Assembly: GCF_003710085.1 (NCBI RefSeq)
Contig: NZ_CP033324.1
Location: 2,551,501 to 2,615,500, forward strand
Length of the DNA stretch: 64,000 nucleotides
Reading direction: 5' to 3'
Origin: Nocardioides pantholopis
Lineage (GTDB): Bacteria; Actinomycetota; Actinomycetes; Propionibacteriales; Nocardioidaceae
In this document: piece after piece, positions 52,514-61,388 of the stretch
Layout: the number at the start of each line of letters is the position of its first letter
Numbering within the stretch: the stretch's first letter is position 1
The notes under the pieces: model-generated
Database searches by the model: none
What the model was told of the DNA's origin: nothing
The model's input: only the letters and a program-made list of their open reading frames with translations
Program-made: the position numbers and the translations under genes

Positions 52514-54078
52514 TGGCCGATACCCGCCCCCGCCGCACCTTCGCTGTCATCAGCCACCCGGACGCCGGCAAGTCCACCCTGACCGAGGCCCTCGCGCTGC
52601 ACGCCCGCGTGATCACCGAGGCCGGTGCCGTGCACGGCAAGGGCGACCGGCGCGCGACCGTCTCCGACTGGATGGCGATGGAGAAGGCCCGCGGCATCTC
52701 GATCACCTCCGCCGCGCTGCAGTTCACCTACCGCGACCACGTGGTGAACCTGGTCGACACCCCCGGCCACAGCGACTTCTCCGAGGACACCTACCGGGTG
52801 CTGTCGGCCGTCGACTCGGCAGTGATGCTGGTCGACGCCGGAAAGGGGCTGGAGCCGCAGACCCTCAAGCTGTTCCAGGTCTGCGCGCTGCGCGGCATCC
52901 CGGTGATCACCGTGATCAACAAGTGGGACCGCCCCGGCCTGTCGCCGCTGGGGCTGCTCGACGAGATCGAGCGCCAGATCAAGCTGCGCCCGACGCCGCT
53001 GACCTGGCCGGTCGGCGAGGCCGGCGACTTCCGCGGCGTGCTCGACCGGCGTACCGGCGAGTTCATCAAGTACACCCGCACCGCCGGCGGCGCCACGATC
53101 GCCCCCGAGCGCCGAATGCCGGCCGCCGAGGTCGACGCCGCCGACGCCGAGGTCTGGGCCGAGGCCGTGGAGGGCCACGAGCTGCTCACCCTCGACGACG
53201 CCGACCACGACCAGAAGCGCTTCCTGGCCGGCGAGTCCACCCCGGTGATGTTCGCCTCGGCGCTGCAGAACTTCGGTGTCGCCCAGCTGCTCGACCTGCT
53301 GCTCGAGCTGGCGCCCGGCCCGAGCGCGACCGCCGGCGTCGACGGCTCGGTCCGCGACGTCGACGACGACTTCAGCGCGTTCATCTTCAAGGTGCAGTCG
53401 GGCATGAACAACGCCCACCGCGACCGGCTCGCCTATGCCCGGGTGGTCTCCGGCCAGTTCGAGCGCGGCATGGTGCTCACCCACGCCGCCACCGGCCGCC
53501 CGTTCGCCACCAAGTACGCCCAGTCGGTCTTCGGCCGCGACACCGCCTCGGTCGACCACGCGTCGCCGGGCGACATCATCGGCTTCGTCAACGCCCAGGC
53601 CCTGCGCGTCGGCGACACCGTGTACGACGGGGCGCCGATCGAGTACCCGCCGGTGCCGAGCTTCGCCCCCGAGCACTTCCGGTCGGCCACCGCCGGCGAC
53701 ATCGGCCGCTACAAGCAGTTCCGCCGCGGCATCGAGCAGCTCGACCAGGAGGGCGTCGTCCAGGTGCTCCGCTCCGACCTGCGCGGCGACCAGAGCCCGG
53801 TGCTCGCCGCGGTCGGCCCGCTGCAGTTCGAGGTGGTCGAGGAGCGGATGAAGAACGAGTTCAACTCCCCCATCAAGTTCTCGCGCCTGGACTACCAGGT
53901 CGCGCGCCGTACCGACGCGGACGGCGCCACGGCCCTGAAGGGCAAGCGCGGCGTCGAGGTGCTCCAGCGCACCGACGGCACCCACCTCGCGCTCTTCGTG
54001 GACCAGTGGCGCGCCAACGTCACCGCCCGCGACAACCCGGAGATCCTGCTCGAGGCCCTGCCCGCCGGCGGCAGCTGA
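52513..54078 (+). CDS. prfC: Peptide chain release factor 3
   Basis: 521 residues, normal length. The GTPase domain has G1 SHPDAGKSTLTE, the SDWMAMEKARGISITS switch, G3 VDTPGHSDFSEDTYR and G4 INKWDRPG. Later segments, FIFKVQSGMNNAHRDRLAYARVVSG and ERMKNEFNSPIKFSRLDYQVAR, separate RF3 from EF-G. It removes RF1/RF2 from the ribosome after peptide release. GTG at 52513 is chosen from the family N-terminus (ADTRPRRTFAVISHPDAGKS). Confidence 0.96.
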   Translation: MADTRPRRTFAVISHPDAGKSTLTEALALHARVITEAGAVHGKGDRRATVSDWMAMEKARGISITSAALQFTYRDHVVNLVDTPGHSDFSEDTYRVLSAVDSAVMLVDAGKGLEPQTLKLFQVCALRGIPVITVINKWDRPGLSPLGLLDEIERQIKLRPTPLTWPVGEAGDFRGVLDRRTGEFIKYTRTAGGATIAPERRMPAAEVDAADAEVWAEAVEGHELLTLDDADHDQKRFLAGESTPVMFASALQNFGVAQLLDLLLELAPGPSATAGVDGSVRDVDDDFSAFIFKVQSGMNNAHRDRLAYARVVSGQFERGMVLTHAATGRPFATKYAQSVFGRDTASVDHASPGDIIGFVNAQALRVGDTVYDGAPIEYPPVPSFAPEHFRSATAGDIGRYKQFRRGIEQLDQEGVVQVLRSDLRGDQSPVLAAVGPLQFEVVEERMKNEFNSPIKFSRLDYQVARRTDADGATALKGKRGVEVLQRTDGTHLALFVDQWRANVTARDNPEILLEALPAGGS

Positions 54079-54145
54079 CCCGCTGCGCGCTCCCGTCCCG
54101 TCTGCCGAAAAAACAGGTGGGGTAGGTCGGCCGATCCGAGAAACA

Positions 54146-54192
54146 GGTGGGGTCGGGACGAATTCGAGCGCCGAAATCCCCCCGACCCCACC
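54146..54192. terminator. Hairpin and direct repeats downstream of prfC
   Basis: GGTGGGGTCGGG (54146-54157) pairs with CCCGACCCCACC (54181-54192), a 12-bp stem with a 23-base loop and no T-tract. AAACAGGTGGGGT occurs at 54111 and again at 54141. It may end the prfC transcript. Confidence 0.45.
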
Positions 54193-54194
54193 AG

Positions 54195-54339
54195 CTGTTG
54201 TCGCAGCAGCCGGGCGCTGGGCCAGTAGCCGGCCCGTAGTCGACGGTGCCGCCCCCAGGAGCACGTCGCCCCGAGTGCCCACGTCCGCGAGGTTCTCGAC
54301 GACCTCGGCGCCGAGACCACCGATGAGTTCCCGCGGCAC
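54195..54339 (-). pseudogene. Fragment of a dihydrofolate-reductase-family (RibD C-terminal) gene
   Basis: On the minus strand: GLGAEVVENLADVGTRGDVLLG, then in a shifted frame GGGTVDY, then in another G-Y-W-P-S-A-R-L-L-R. These match the V-x-E-N-L-A-x-V, D-D-V-L-L-G-R-G-T-Y-D-Y and G-Y-W-P-x-A stretches of the intact homologue at 62694-63230. At least one frameshift is present and both ends are missing. Confidence 0.7.
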
Positions 54340-54379
54340 CCGGAGTCGGACGACCGTCGAGCCCGACGAAGGGGGACGC

Positions 54380-54670
54380 GTGACCCAGCTCCTGCGAGTT
54401 CAGAACTTCAACGTCTCGAGTGACGGCATCGGCGCCGGCGAGGGCCAGACCCTCGAGCAGCCGTTCGGGCTGCCGGCGCCGGAGCGGCTCTTCGCCTGGG
54501 CCGGCGCGACGGCCAGCTGGCCGCGGCGCACGGAGCCCGGCGGGAGCCGGGGCCTGGACGACTACCTGACCCGGAACTTCGAGCACAACATCGGCGCCGA
54601 GATCATGGGCCGCAACAAGTTCGGGCCGCAGCGCGGCCCGTGGCCGGACCTCGACTGGCGCGGCTGGTAG
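54380..54670 (+). pseudogene. Truncated dihydrofolate-reductase-family protein
   Basis: 96 residues from a GTG with GAAGGGGGAC upstream. It holds the N-terminal half only: LLRVQNFNVSSDGIGAGEGQ, RLFAWAGATASW, YLTRNFEHNIGAEIMGRNKFGPQRGPW. Full-length relatives of about 200 residues continue past W-x-G-W with the catalytic half; here W-R-G-W is followed by TAG and unrelated sequence. The gene is therefore broken. Confidence 0.75.
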
Positions 54671-55088
54671 GCGACGTACGAGAGCCGGACGACTCAGCCC
54701 GACCCGGCCTCGAGCCGACTGCGGTCACGACCCGGCGCGACATCCACCAGGTGAGCGGCACGGGGTCGACCTCACGGGGCTCCGGCTCGGTGAACATCCA
54801 GCACACGGCCCACTCCCGGACCGCCATGATCACACCCTCGAGGTCACGACCGGCCGGTGTGTCAGCCGGTACTCATGGCGACACCGTGCCTCGGCTCGAC
54901 CCGGGTCACCACGCTGCGTTCCAGGTGGTCCAGGTGGTCCAGGTGGTCCAGGCGCTGCTGAAGCAGCGAGCAGGAGATCCCCGGCAGGCGGACGGGTTCG
55001 TCGGGCCATGCTCGATGCTCGTGGTCTCCGGGACCCGGCCAGGCGGGGCGGCGACGGTCACCGACCGGCGGTAGGAGACCGTAGGCCC
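54671..55088. other. Intergenic region, no convincing gene; 9-bp tandem repeat
   Basis: No ORF here looks conserved. CCAGGTGGT is repeated three and a half times at 54921-54952. A 76-residue minus-strand ORF starting at 54833 (WAVCWMFTEPEPREVDP) has some protein-like character, but no family or upstream signals. Confidence 0.5.
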
Positions 55089-56963
55089 GTGCACCGCCCC
55101 GACCTGACCCCGCTGCAGGTCCTGCGGACCACGTTCGGCTTCCCGGAGTTCCGCGGCCAGCAGGCCGAGGTCGTCGAGGCCGTCGTCGCCGGCCGGGACG
55201 CGCTGGTGCTGATGCCGACGGGCGCCGGCAAGTCGCTGTGCTACCAGGTCCCCGCGCTGGTCCGCCCCGGCACCGGGATCGTGGTCTCCCCGCTGATCGC
55301 GCTGATGCACGACCAGGTCTCCGCGCTGGCCGCGCGCGGCGTGCGGGCGGCGTCCTGGAACTCCTCGCTGGAGCCCGACGAGCGCCGCGAGGTGGCCCGC
55401 GCGTACGCCTCCGGCGAGCTCGACCTGCTCTACCTCTCTCCCGAGCGGCTGGCCGCCCCCGGCACCCTGGAGCTCCTCGGTCGCGCCCCGATCAGCGTGA
55501 TCGCGATCGACGAGGCGCACTGCGTCGCCTCCTGGGGCCACGACTTCCGGCCCGACTACCTGACCATCGCGCGGCTGACCGAGCGCTTCCCCGAGGTGCC
55601 CCGGGTCGCGCTGACCGCGACTGCGACCACGGCGACTGCCGCGGAGATCGCCGAGCGGCTCGGGCTCCGCCTCGGCGCCGACGGGGCCGGGCGGTTCGTC
55701 GCGTCGTTCGACCGGCCGAACATCGAGTACCGGATCGTCGCGAAGAACGACCCCCACCAGCAGCTCCTCGGCCTGCTCACCCGCGAGCACGCCGGCGACT
55801 CCGGCATCGTCTACTGCCTCACCCGCCGCTCCGTCGAGGAGACCGCGAGGTTCCTCACCGCCCACGGGGTGGCGGCGCTGCCCTACCACGCCGGCCTGCC
55901 CGCGGCGGTCCGCACCACGAACCAGCGCCGGTTCCTGCACGAGTCGCCGCTGGTCGTGGTCGCGACGATCGCGTTCGGGATGGGCATCGACAAGCCCGAT
56001 GTCCGGTTCGTGACCCACCTGGACCTGCCGAAGTCGGTGGAGGGCTACTACCAGGAGACCGGCCGCGCCGGCCGGGACGGACTTCCAGCGACGGCCTGGC
56101 TCGCCTACGGGACGGCCGACGTCGCACAGCTGCGCCGGTTCATCGCCCGCTCCCCCGGCGGGGTCGTCCAGCGCCGGGTCCAGGGCGCGAACCTGGACTC
56201 GATGCTCGCGCTCTGCGAGACGGTGCGCTGCCGGCGGGCCCGCCTGCTCGGCTACTTCGGCCAGCCGGTACCCGAGCGGTGCGGGCGCTGCGACGCCTGC
56301 ACGGACCCGCCCGCGGTGTACGACGCCACACCCGCCGCCCGACAGCTGCTCGCGGTCGTCGCCGACCTCGGCCGGCGCCGGCAGCAGGCCGACCTCGAGC
56401 AGGTTCTCCAGGTACTCGAGGAGGCGGGGACCGAGCCGCCGGAGCCGGGCTGGGCGGCCGTGGCCCGGCAGCTGGTGGCCGAGCGGCACCTGACCCGCGA
56501 CGTGCTGGGTCGCCAGGGACTGCGGGTCACCGAGAGCGCGGCGCTGGTGCTCGACGGCGAGGTCCGCGTGGAGCTGCGCCGGGACCGGCCGGTCGCGGCG
56601 CCGCCGAAGCCCAGGCCCGCCCGCGCCGCCCGGCGCCGGCGTACCAGCAGGAAGCGGCCCGGCCGCCGCGGCGCCCGGACCCGGACCAGCACCGCCAGCC
56701 CTGCCCCCACCCTCGGCGACCTCGATCCGGCCGCACGCGGACGCTACGACGCGCTCGACGCCTGGCGCCGCGACCGGGCGGGCGAGCTCGGCCTGCGGCC
56801 GTTCTTCGTGCTCCCCGACCGGACCCTGGTGGCGCTCGCCCAGCAGAACCCGACCGGGCGCGACCAGCTCGTCGACGTCCCCGGCATCGGGCCGAAGACC
56901 CTGGCCCGCTGGGGCGACCCCGTCCTCGCGGTCCTGGCCGGCGGCCGGCCGCCAAGCGCCTGA
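55089..56963 (+). CDS. recQ: ATP-dependent DNA helicase RecQ
   Basis: 624 residues. Helicase motifs: Walker A LMPTGAGKSLCYQVPAL, Ia VVSPLIALMHDQV, DEAH-box AIDEAHCVASWGHDFRPDY, III LTATAT, V VVATIAFGMGIDKPDVRFV, VI QETGRAGRDG. The zinc-binding module has CETVRCRRARLLGYFGQ then CGRCDAC. A basic linker leads to a C-terminal HRDC domain (DALDAWRRDRAGELGLRPFFVL, then DVPGIGPKTLARWGD). It unwinds recombination and repair intermediates. GTG at 55089 gives the family N-terminus. Confidence 0.95.
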   Translation: MHRPDLTPLQVLRTTFGFPEFRGQQAEVVEAVVAGRDALVLMPTGAGKSLCYQVPALVRPGTGIVVSPLIALMHDQVSALAARGVRAASWNSSLEPDERREVARAYASGELDLLYLSPERLAAPGTLELLGRAPISVIAIDEAHCVASWGHDFRPDYLTIARLTERFPEVPRVALTATATTATAAEIAERLGLRLGADGAGRFVASFDRPNIEYRIVAKNDPHQQLLGLLTREHAGDSGIVYCLTRRSVEETARFLTAHGVAALPYHAGLPAAVRTTNQRRFLHESPLVVVATIAFGMGIDKPDVRFVTHLDLPKSVEGYYQETGRAGRDGLPATAWLAYGTADVAQLRRFIARSPGGVVQRRVQGANLDSMLALCETVRCRRARLLGYFGQPVPERCGRCDACTDPPAVYDATPAARQLLAVVADLGRRRQQADLEQVLQVLEEAGTEPPEPGWAAVARQLVAERHLTRDVLGRQGLRVTESAALVLDGEVRVELRRDRPVAAPPKPRPARAARRRRTSRKRPGRRGARTRTSTASPAPTLGDLDPAARGRYDALDAWRRDRAGELGLRPFFVLPDRTLVALAQQNPTGRDQLVDVPGIGPKTLARWGDPVLAVLAGGRPPSA

Positions 56964-57007
56964 CCGGGACCCTGGACAGGACCCCCGCCCTGCGGAAGGG
57001 TGCCGAC

Positions 57008-58117
57008 ATGGCCCGACTCGGAGCACTCCTCCTGTCCACCGCCCTCCTGGGCTCCTCCCTCCTCGGCGGCACGGCGTACGCCGGAGGCGCCGCGGGCCAG
57101 CACAGCCCGCCCGGCCACGGGGCGGAGCCCCGCCTGTCCTGGCGCGAGAGCGTGCTCGACGCCGACCAGGGCTTCCGCGGCCTGGACGCGGTGAACCGCC
57201 GCACGGCCTGGGTGAGCGGCGGCAGCGTCACCGAGGGCGGCCCCGGGCGGGTGTTCCGGACCACCGACGGCGGCCGGGACTGGGAGGACGTGAGCCCGCC
57301 CGGCACCGAGGGCCTGATGTTCCGCGACGTCGAGGCCCGCAGCGCCAAGGAGGCGGTGATCCTCGCGATCGGCCCGGGCGAGGCGTCCCGGATCTACCGG
57401 ACCACCAACGGCGGCGCCAGCTGGCGAACGTCCTTCGTCAACGACGACCCCGCCGCGTTCTACGACTGCATGGCCTTCTATCCCGGCGGCCGCCGGGGCC
57501 TGGCGATGAGCGACCCGGTCGACGGGAAGTTCCGGATCCTCGCCACCCGCGACTTCGGCCGGTCCTGGTCGGTGCTCCCCGACGAGGGGATGCCCGAGGC
57601 CCCGACCGAGTTCGGCTTCGCCGCCAGCGGCGACTGCCTGGTCACCGCCGGCCACGCGGCGTACTTCGGGACCGGCGGCGGCGCCGCCCGGGTCTTCCGC
57701 TCCACCGACTTCGGCCGGACCTGGACCGCTACCGAGTCCACGATCCCGGCGGGCGAGTCCGCCGGCGTGTTCGCGCTGGCGTTCCGTACGCCGTGGCAGG
57801 GCGTCGCCGTGGGCGGGGACTTCGCCGACCCCGCCGACGGTGTCGACGCCGTCGCGACCACCCGCCGTGGCACCGTCTGGCGCAGCGCCGGCGACCTGAC
57901 CCACCTGGCCGAGGACGCGGCGTACCTCCCGCTGCGCGGACGCCCGCTGCTGGTCACCGGCGAGTCCGGCGAGGTGCGGGGCACCAGCATCAGCACCGAT
58001 GAGGGCCGCAGCTGGACCCGGGTCACCGGCACCGGCTACCACGCCCTGGACTGCACCGCCGACGGCTCCTGCTGGGCCGCCGGCGGCGGCGGCCGGGTGG
58101 CCCGCCTCGCCCACTGA
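57008..58117 (+). CDS. Secreted BNR/Ycf48-like beta-propeller protein
   Basis: 369 residues. A signal peptide (LGALLLSTALLGSSLLGGTAYA) precedes repeated blades ending in BNR/Asp-box-like motifs: FRTTDGGRDWEDV, YRTTNGGASWRTS, LATRDFGRSWSVL, FRSTDFGRTWTA and STDEGRSWTRV. The fold is that of sialidase-like or photosystem-assembly Ycf48-like propellers; an enzymatic role is not evident. ATG at 57008 has GGAAGGG upstream. Confidence 0.82.
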   Translation: MARLGALLLSTALLGSSLLGGTAYAGGAAGQHSPPGHGAEPRLSWRESVLDADQGFRGLDAVNRRTAWVSGGSVTEGGPGRVFRTTDGGRDWEDVSPPGTEGLMFRDVEARSAKEAVILAIGPGEASRIYRTTNGGASWRTSFVNDDPAAFYDCMAFYPGGRRGLAMSDPVDGKFRILATRDFGRSWSVLPDEGMPEAPTEFGFAASGDCLVTAGHAAYFGTGGGAARVFRSTDFGRTWTATESTIPAGESAGVFALAFRTPWQGVAVGGDFADPADGVDAVATTRRGTVWRSAGDLTHLAEDAAYLPLRGRPLLVTGESGEVRGTSISTDEGRSWTRVTGTGYHALDCTADGSCWAAGGGGRVARLAH

Positions 58118-58175
58118 CGGACGCCGCCCGGGGCGGCCGCGCCGGTCCCTGGTCCCGCTCGCCCTCGCCGGTGCC

Positions 58176-58979
58176 GTGGCGGTGGTCTCGACCGGCCTCC
58201 TCGTGCTCGCGGTCGGGCAGGGCTGGCTCGGACCCGACGTGGGCCGCGGCGACGGGTTCTGCGAGGCGGCCCGCGACGGGTTCGTGAAGCAGCCCGCCAA
58301 CACCTTCTCCAACCTCGGGTTCGTCGTCGCCGGGCTCCTGGTCGCCTGGCGCGCGGGCCGGGCCGACCTGCTCGGCGACGTCCTCCCCCGCCGGGGCCTG
58401 AGCAGCCGGGGCCCGAACAGCCGGGGCCTGGCCACGGCGTACGCCTGCGTCGTGGTGCTGCTCGGCCCCGCCAGCGCCGCCATGCACGCCACCCAGGCGG
58501 AGGCGGGCGGCGACCTGGACATGCTGAGCATGTATCTGGTCGCGTCGTTCGCCGCGGCCTACGCCCTGATGCGGTGGACGGGTCGCGGCCGGTCGTTCTT
58601 CGGCACCCTCTTCGTGGCCCTGGTCGGGCTCTGCGAGCTCATCGGGCGGTACGCCGGCGAGGTCCCGGTCGTCGAGCACGCCGGCAACGTCGCGTTCGCG
58701 GCGCTGCTGCTGGCGGCGGTCGTGCTCGAGGTCCGGCTGTGGCGACGCAGCGCGGACGACCTGCGCACGGACCTGCGCTGGGGGGCCGGAGCGCTCGGCG
58801 CGATCCTGGTGGCGTTCGGGATCTGGAACGTCACGAAGCGGGCCTGGTGCGACCCGCACTCGATCCTGCAGGGGCACGCTGTCTGGCACCTGCTCTGCGC
58901 CGTCTCGGCGTACCTGCTGTTCCGGCTGTGGGCCAGCGAGCGCCGCCCGGCGAGCACCCCGTCGCCGGCGGACGGCTGA
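58176..58979 (+). CDS. Ceramidase-superfamily (CREST-type) membrane hydrolase
   Basis: About 267 residues, seven hydrophobic segments. Conserved motifs match alkaline ceramidase-like hydrolases: FCEAARDGFVKQPANTFSNLGFVVAG, GPASAAMHATQAEAGGDLDMLSMYL with Ser, His and Asp, and ILQGHAVWHLLCAVSAYLLF with two His. These bind a catalytic zinc. The start is uncertain: the frame is open to ATG 57999 inside the preceding gene, an Arg-rich stretch before the first helix (58118-58150) looks coding, and GTG 58176 is the first conventional start after the upstream stop. The substrate is probably a lipid amide. Confidence 0.72.
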   Translation: MAVVSTGLLVLAVGQGWLGPDVGRGDGFCEAARDGFVKQPANTFSNLGFVVAGLLVAWRAGRADLLGDVLPRRGLSSRGPNSRGLATAYACVVVLLGPASAAMHATQAEAGGDLDMLSMYLVASFAAAYALMRWTGRGRSFFGTLFVALVGLCELIGRYAGEVPVVEHAGNVAFAALLLAAVVLEVRLWRRSADDLRTDLRWGAGALGAILVAFGIWNVTKRAWCDPHSILQGHAVWHLLCAVSAYLLFRLWASERRPASTPSPADG

Positions 58980-59025
58980 GCGGTCTTTCGTCCCCAACCC
59001 TCCCGCAGCCGCGTCGGGCGTCAAC

Positions 59026-59031
59026 TAGGCT
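59026..59031 (+). promoter_or_regulatory. -10 element of the permease/GSPS operon
   Basis: TAGGCT at 59026-59031 would start transcription near 59037. A GTG at 59037 would give a leaderless start adding 20 residues; the ATG at 59097 with GAGGAA is an alternative start on the same message. Confidence 0.45.
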
Positions 59032-59096
59032 GGGCGGTGCCTGCCGAGCCGACGTCGACGAGCCGGCCGCAGCCCACTCACCCCGAGGAACCGCCG

Positions 59097-60509
59097 ATGC
59101 CCGAGCCCAGGCCCGCGGCTCCGGCGCACCCGGGGCAGCGCCTCCCCGGGGCGGCACCGCAGCCCGGCAGGCTGGCCCCGCGGTCGGTCGGGCTCGCCGT
59201 CTCGACGGTCTTCTCGCTCGCCTCCACCGCGCCGGCGTACTCGCTGGCCGTCACGGTCGGCCTCCTGGCCTCCCTGGTCGCGGAGGCGACCCCGCTGCTG
59301 CTGGCGCTCTCCGCGGTGCCCGTCGTCCTGGTCGTGCTCGCCTTCGGCGAGCTCAACGCCGCCGAGCCCGACTGCGGGACCTGCTACGCCTGGACCTCGA
59401 AGCCGTTCGGGCGCCGGGTCGGGTTCCTCGGCGGCTGGGTCGTGATCGCCGCCTGCGTGCTGGTGATGACCAACCTGATGCAGGCCGCCGCCATCTACCT
59501 CTACACAGTGGTCGGCCTGGACGCCCTCGCCGACTCCCGGCTCGCCCAGGCGGCCGCCGGCATCGTCCTGCTCGTGGTGATGGCCGGACTGGCCAGCCGC
59601 GGCATCACGCTGGCCGCCCGCACCCAGGTGGTCCTCTTCACCGTCGAGGCGGTGCTGCTGGTCGGCTTCGCCGTCCGGGCCGCCGCGGTCGACCCGCTGG
59701 CCCCGGCGTCTCCGGCGGGGTCCCCGGCGGCGGGCGTCGACCTGACCACCTCGGGCGTGGTCGCGGCCTTCCTCGTGGCGGTGTTCCTCTACTGGGGCTG
59801 GGACTCCTCCTTCTCGGTCAACGAGGAGTCCCACGACCCCGCCGGCACCCCGGTCCGCGCCGCGCTGGCCGCGATGGCGGTCCTGGTCGTGCTGTACGCC
59901 GGGTTCGCCTGGGCCGTGACGTCGTACGCCGGCGTCGACCGCCTGGCCGCGGTCGGTGAGGACGACGTGCTCGCGGTGTTCGCGACCAGCCTGATGGGGT
60001 CGGCCGGGGGCACGGTGCTCGCCGGCGCTGTCCTGGTCTCCGCCCTGGCCAGCGCCCAGACCACCATCCTGCCCTCGGCGCGGAGCATGTTCTCGATGTC
60101 GCGGCGCGGCGACCTGCCGCCCGCACTCTCCCGCGTCAGCTCCCACGGCTCCCCCGCCGTGGCGACCTGGGTCTTCACCGCGCTGGCCGCGTTCGTCTAC
60201 GCCGTCCTGGTCCTGACCAGCGAGGCGGTCCTGGCCGACTCGGTCGCCGCCACCGCGATGCTGGTCTCCTCCTACTACGCGCTCACCTGCGCGGCGGTCC
60301 CGTTCTACTTCGGCCGGCGGGGCCGCGCCGAGCGCCCCGCGCGCCGGGTGGTCCTACCGCTGACCGCGGCGGGTACCTTCACCACAGCGCTCGTCCTGAG
60401 CGTGCGCGACAGCTCGACGACCTCCCTGGCCGCCGTCGCCGTGGTCCTGGGATCCGGCCTCGCGTACCTCACCCTGACCCACCGCTCAATCCGAAAGCAG
60501 GACCGATGA
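59097..60509 (+). CDS. APC-superfamily amino acid/polyamine permease
   Basis: 470 residues, twelve predicted helices. PRSVGLAVSTVFSLASTAPAYSLAVTVG is the unwound first helix, FGELNAAEPDCGTCYAWTSKPFGRRVG a typical APC loop, and YWGWDSSFSVNEESHDP helix 6. The substrate is probably an amino acid or polyamine. The operon context with a glutathionylspermidine-synthase-like ligase makes a polyamine attractive (inference). ATG at 59097 has GAGGAA. Its stop overlaps the lipoprotein start by 4 bp. Confidence 0.88.
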   Translation: MPEPRPAAPAHPGQRLPGAAPQPGRLAPRSVGLAVSTVFSLASTAPAYSLAVTVGLLASLVAEATPLLLALSAVPVVLVVLAFGELNAAEPDCGTCYAWTSKPFGRRVGFLGGWVVIAACVLVMTNLMQAAAIYLYTVVGLDALADSRLAQAAAGIVLLVVMAGLASRGITLAARTQVVLFTVEAVLLVGFAVRAAAVDPLAPASPAGSPAAGVDLTTSGVVAAFLVAVFLYWGWDSSFSVNEESHDPAGTPVRAALAAMAVLVVLYAGFAWAVTSYAGVDRLAAVGEDDVLAVFATSLMGSAGGTVLAGAVLVSALASAQTTILPSARSMFSMSRRGDLPPALSRVSSHGSPAVATWVFTALAAFVYAVLVLTSEAVLADSVAATAMLVSSYYALTCAAVPFYFGRRGRAERPARRVVLPLTAAGTFTTALVLSVRDSSTTSLAAVAVVLGSGLAYLTLTHRSIRKQDR

Positions 60510-60901
60510 CCACCACGCCCCGCCGGCGCATGCGCTCTGCCAGCGTCGCGATCGGCATCACCGCCCTCGCGGCCTCCGGCCTGACCGGCTGCGCGTCCTC
60601 GGCCGACTACGCAGCGGTCTGCGTGGACCCCGAGACCCAGGAGCGGGTCGAGGACAAGGAGTGCGACGACGACTCCGAGTACAACGGCTCCAGCGTCGGC
60701 TCCGGCTTCTTCTGGTACTACCTCGGCGCCAGCTCCCGGGTCCCGGCCGTGGGTGGGCTGGCCAGCGGCGGGACCTGGCGGGGCTCCGGGCTCAACGGCA
60801 CCGTCCAGCGCGGCGGGCTCCCCACGACCGGCGGCTCCAGCGTGAAGTCCACGACCACCAAGGGCGGGTTCGGCGGCTCCAGCCGCGGCTTCTCGTCCTG
60901 A
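60506..60901 (+). CDS. YgiB/DUF1190-like small lipoprotein
   Basis: 131 residues. A signal peptide with lipobox LTGCASS marks a lipoprotein cleaved near residue 29. A short acidic stretch (CVDPETQERVEDKECDDDSEYNG) is followed by SGFFWYYLG and a Gly/Ser/Thr-rich tail ending TTTKGGFGGSSRGFSS. E. coli YgiB ends in a similar T-T-T-V-T-R-G-G-F-G tail, and ygiB lies beside the GSPS-like gene ygiC. The same pairing here supports the call, though sequence similarity is low. Confidence 0.6.
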   Translation: MTTTPRRRMRSASVAIGITALAASGLTGCASSADYAAVCVDPETQERVEDKECDDDSEYNGSSVGSGFFWYYLGASSRVPAVGGLASGGTWRGSGLNGTVQRGGLPTTGGSSVKSTTTKGGFGGSSRGFSS

Positions 60902-60929
60902 CCCCCTTGAACCTCGACCAGGAGAACCA

Positions 60930-61388
60930 GTGAACGACCTGCTCAACGCCCTGCTGCACGCCATCGTCTACGCGCTGGTCTCCGGCCTCATCCTCATCGT
61001 CGCCTACTACGTCCTGGACCTGGTGACCCCCGGCCACCTCGGCAGCCACCTGCACGGCACCGACGACTCCGGCAAGGCATCGGTCCACCTCCAGTCGCGC
61101 TCCGCCGCCCTGGTCGCCGCAGCCTGGATGGTCTCCAACGCGCTGGTGCTCTTCACCGCCATCTGGACCAACGGCGCCACCGACCTCGGCTGGGCGCTGG
61201 CCTGGACGGTCTCCTTCGGGATCCTCGGCGTGGCGCTCAACGCCGCCATGCTCTTCGCCATCGACGCGGTCACGCCCGGGAACCTGCGCCAGATCGTGTG
61301 CGAGCCCGGCCCGGTCCGCCCGCTGGCCTACCTCGCCTCCGCGACCGCGCTCTCGGTCGCGGCCATCGTCTGCGCCAGCATCGCCTGA
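60930..61388 (+). CDS. DUF350 (YjfL-like) membrane protein
   Basis: 152 residues, four helices in two similar halves. Each half contains the motif D-x-V-T-P-G (VLDLVTPGHLG near 33; AIDAVTPGNLR near 113), the hallmark of the DUF350 duplication. E. coli YjfL belongs here. GTG at 60930 has AGGAG 8 bases upstream. Its stop overlaps the start of the next gene (TGATG). Confidence 0.88.
   Translation: MNDLLNALLHAIVYALVSGLILIVAYYVLDLVTPGHLGSHLHGTDDSGKASVHLQSRSAALVAAAWMVSNALVLFTAIWTNGATDLGWALAWTVSFGILGVALNAAMLFAIDAVTPGNLRQIVCEPGPVRPLAYLASATALSVAAIVCASIA

Noticed and set aside
52039..54339. 766-residue minus-strand ORF
   Set aside because: Antisense to prfC. Only its first 50 residues (54195-54339) resemble a real protein and are listed as a fragment.
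54603..54833. 76-residue minus-strand ORF with WAVCWMFTEPEPREVDP
   Set aside because: Somewhat protein-like but no family, no ribosome binding site, and it overlaps the truncated reductase fragment.
54921..54952. CCAGGTGGT tandem repeat considered as a CRISPR-like array
   Set aside because: Units are 9 bp with no spacers; a simple tandem repeat.
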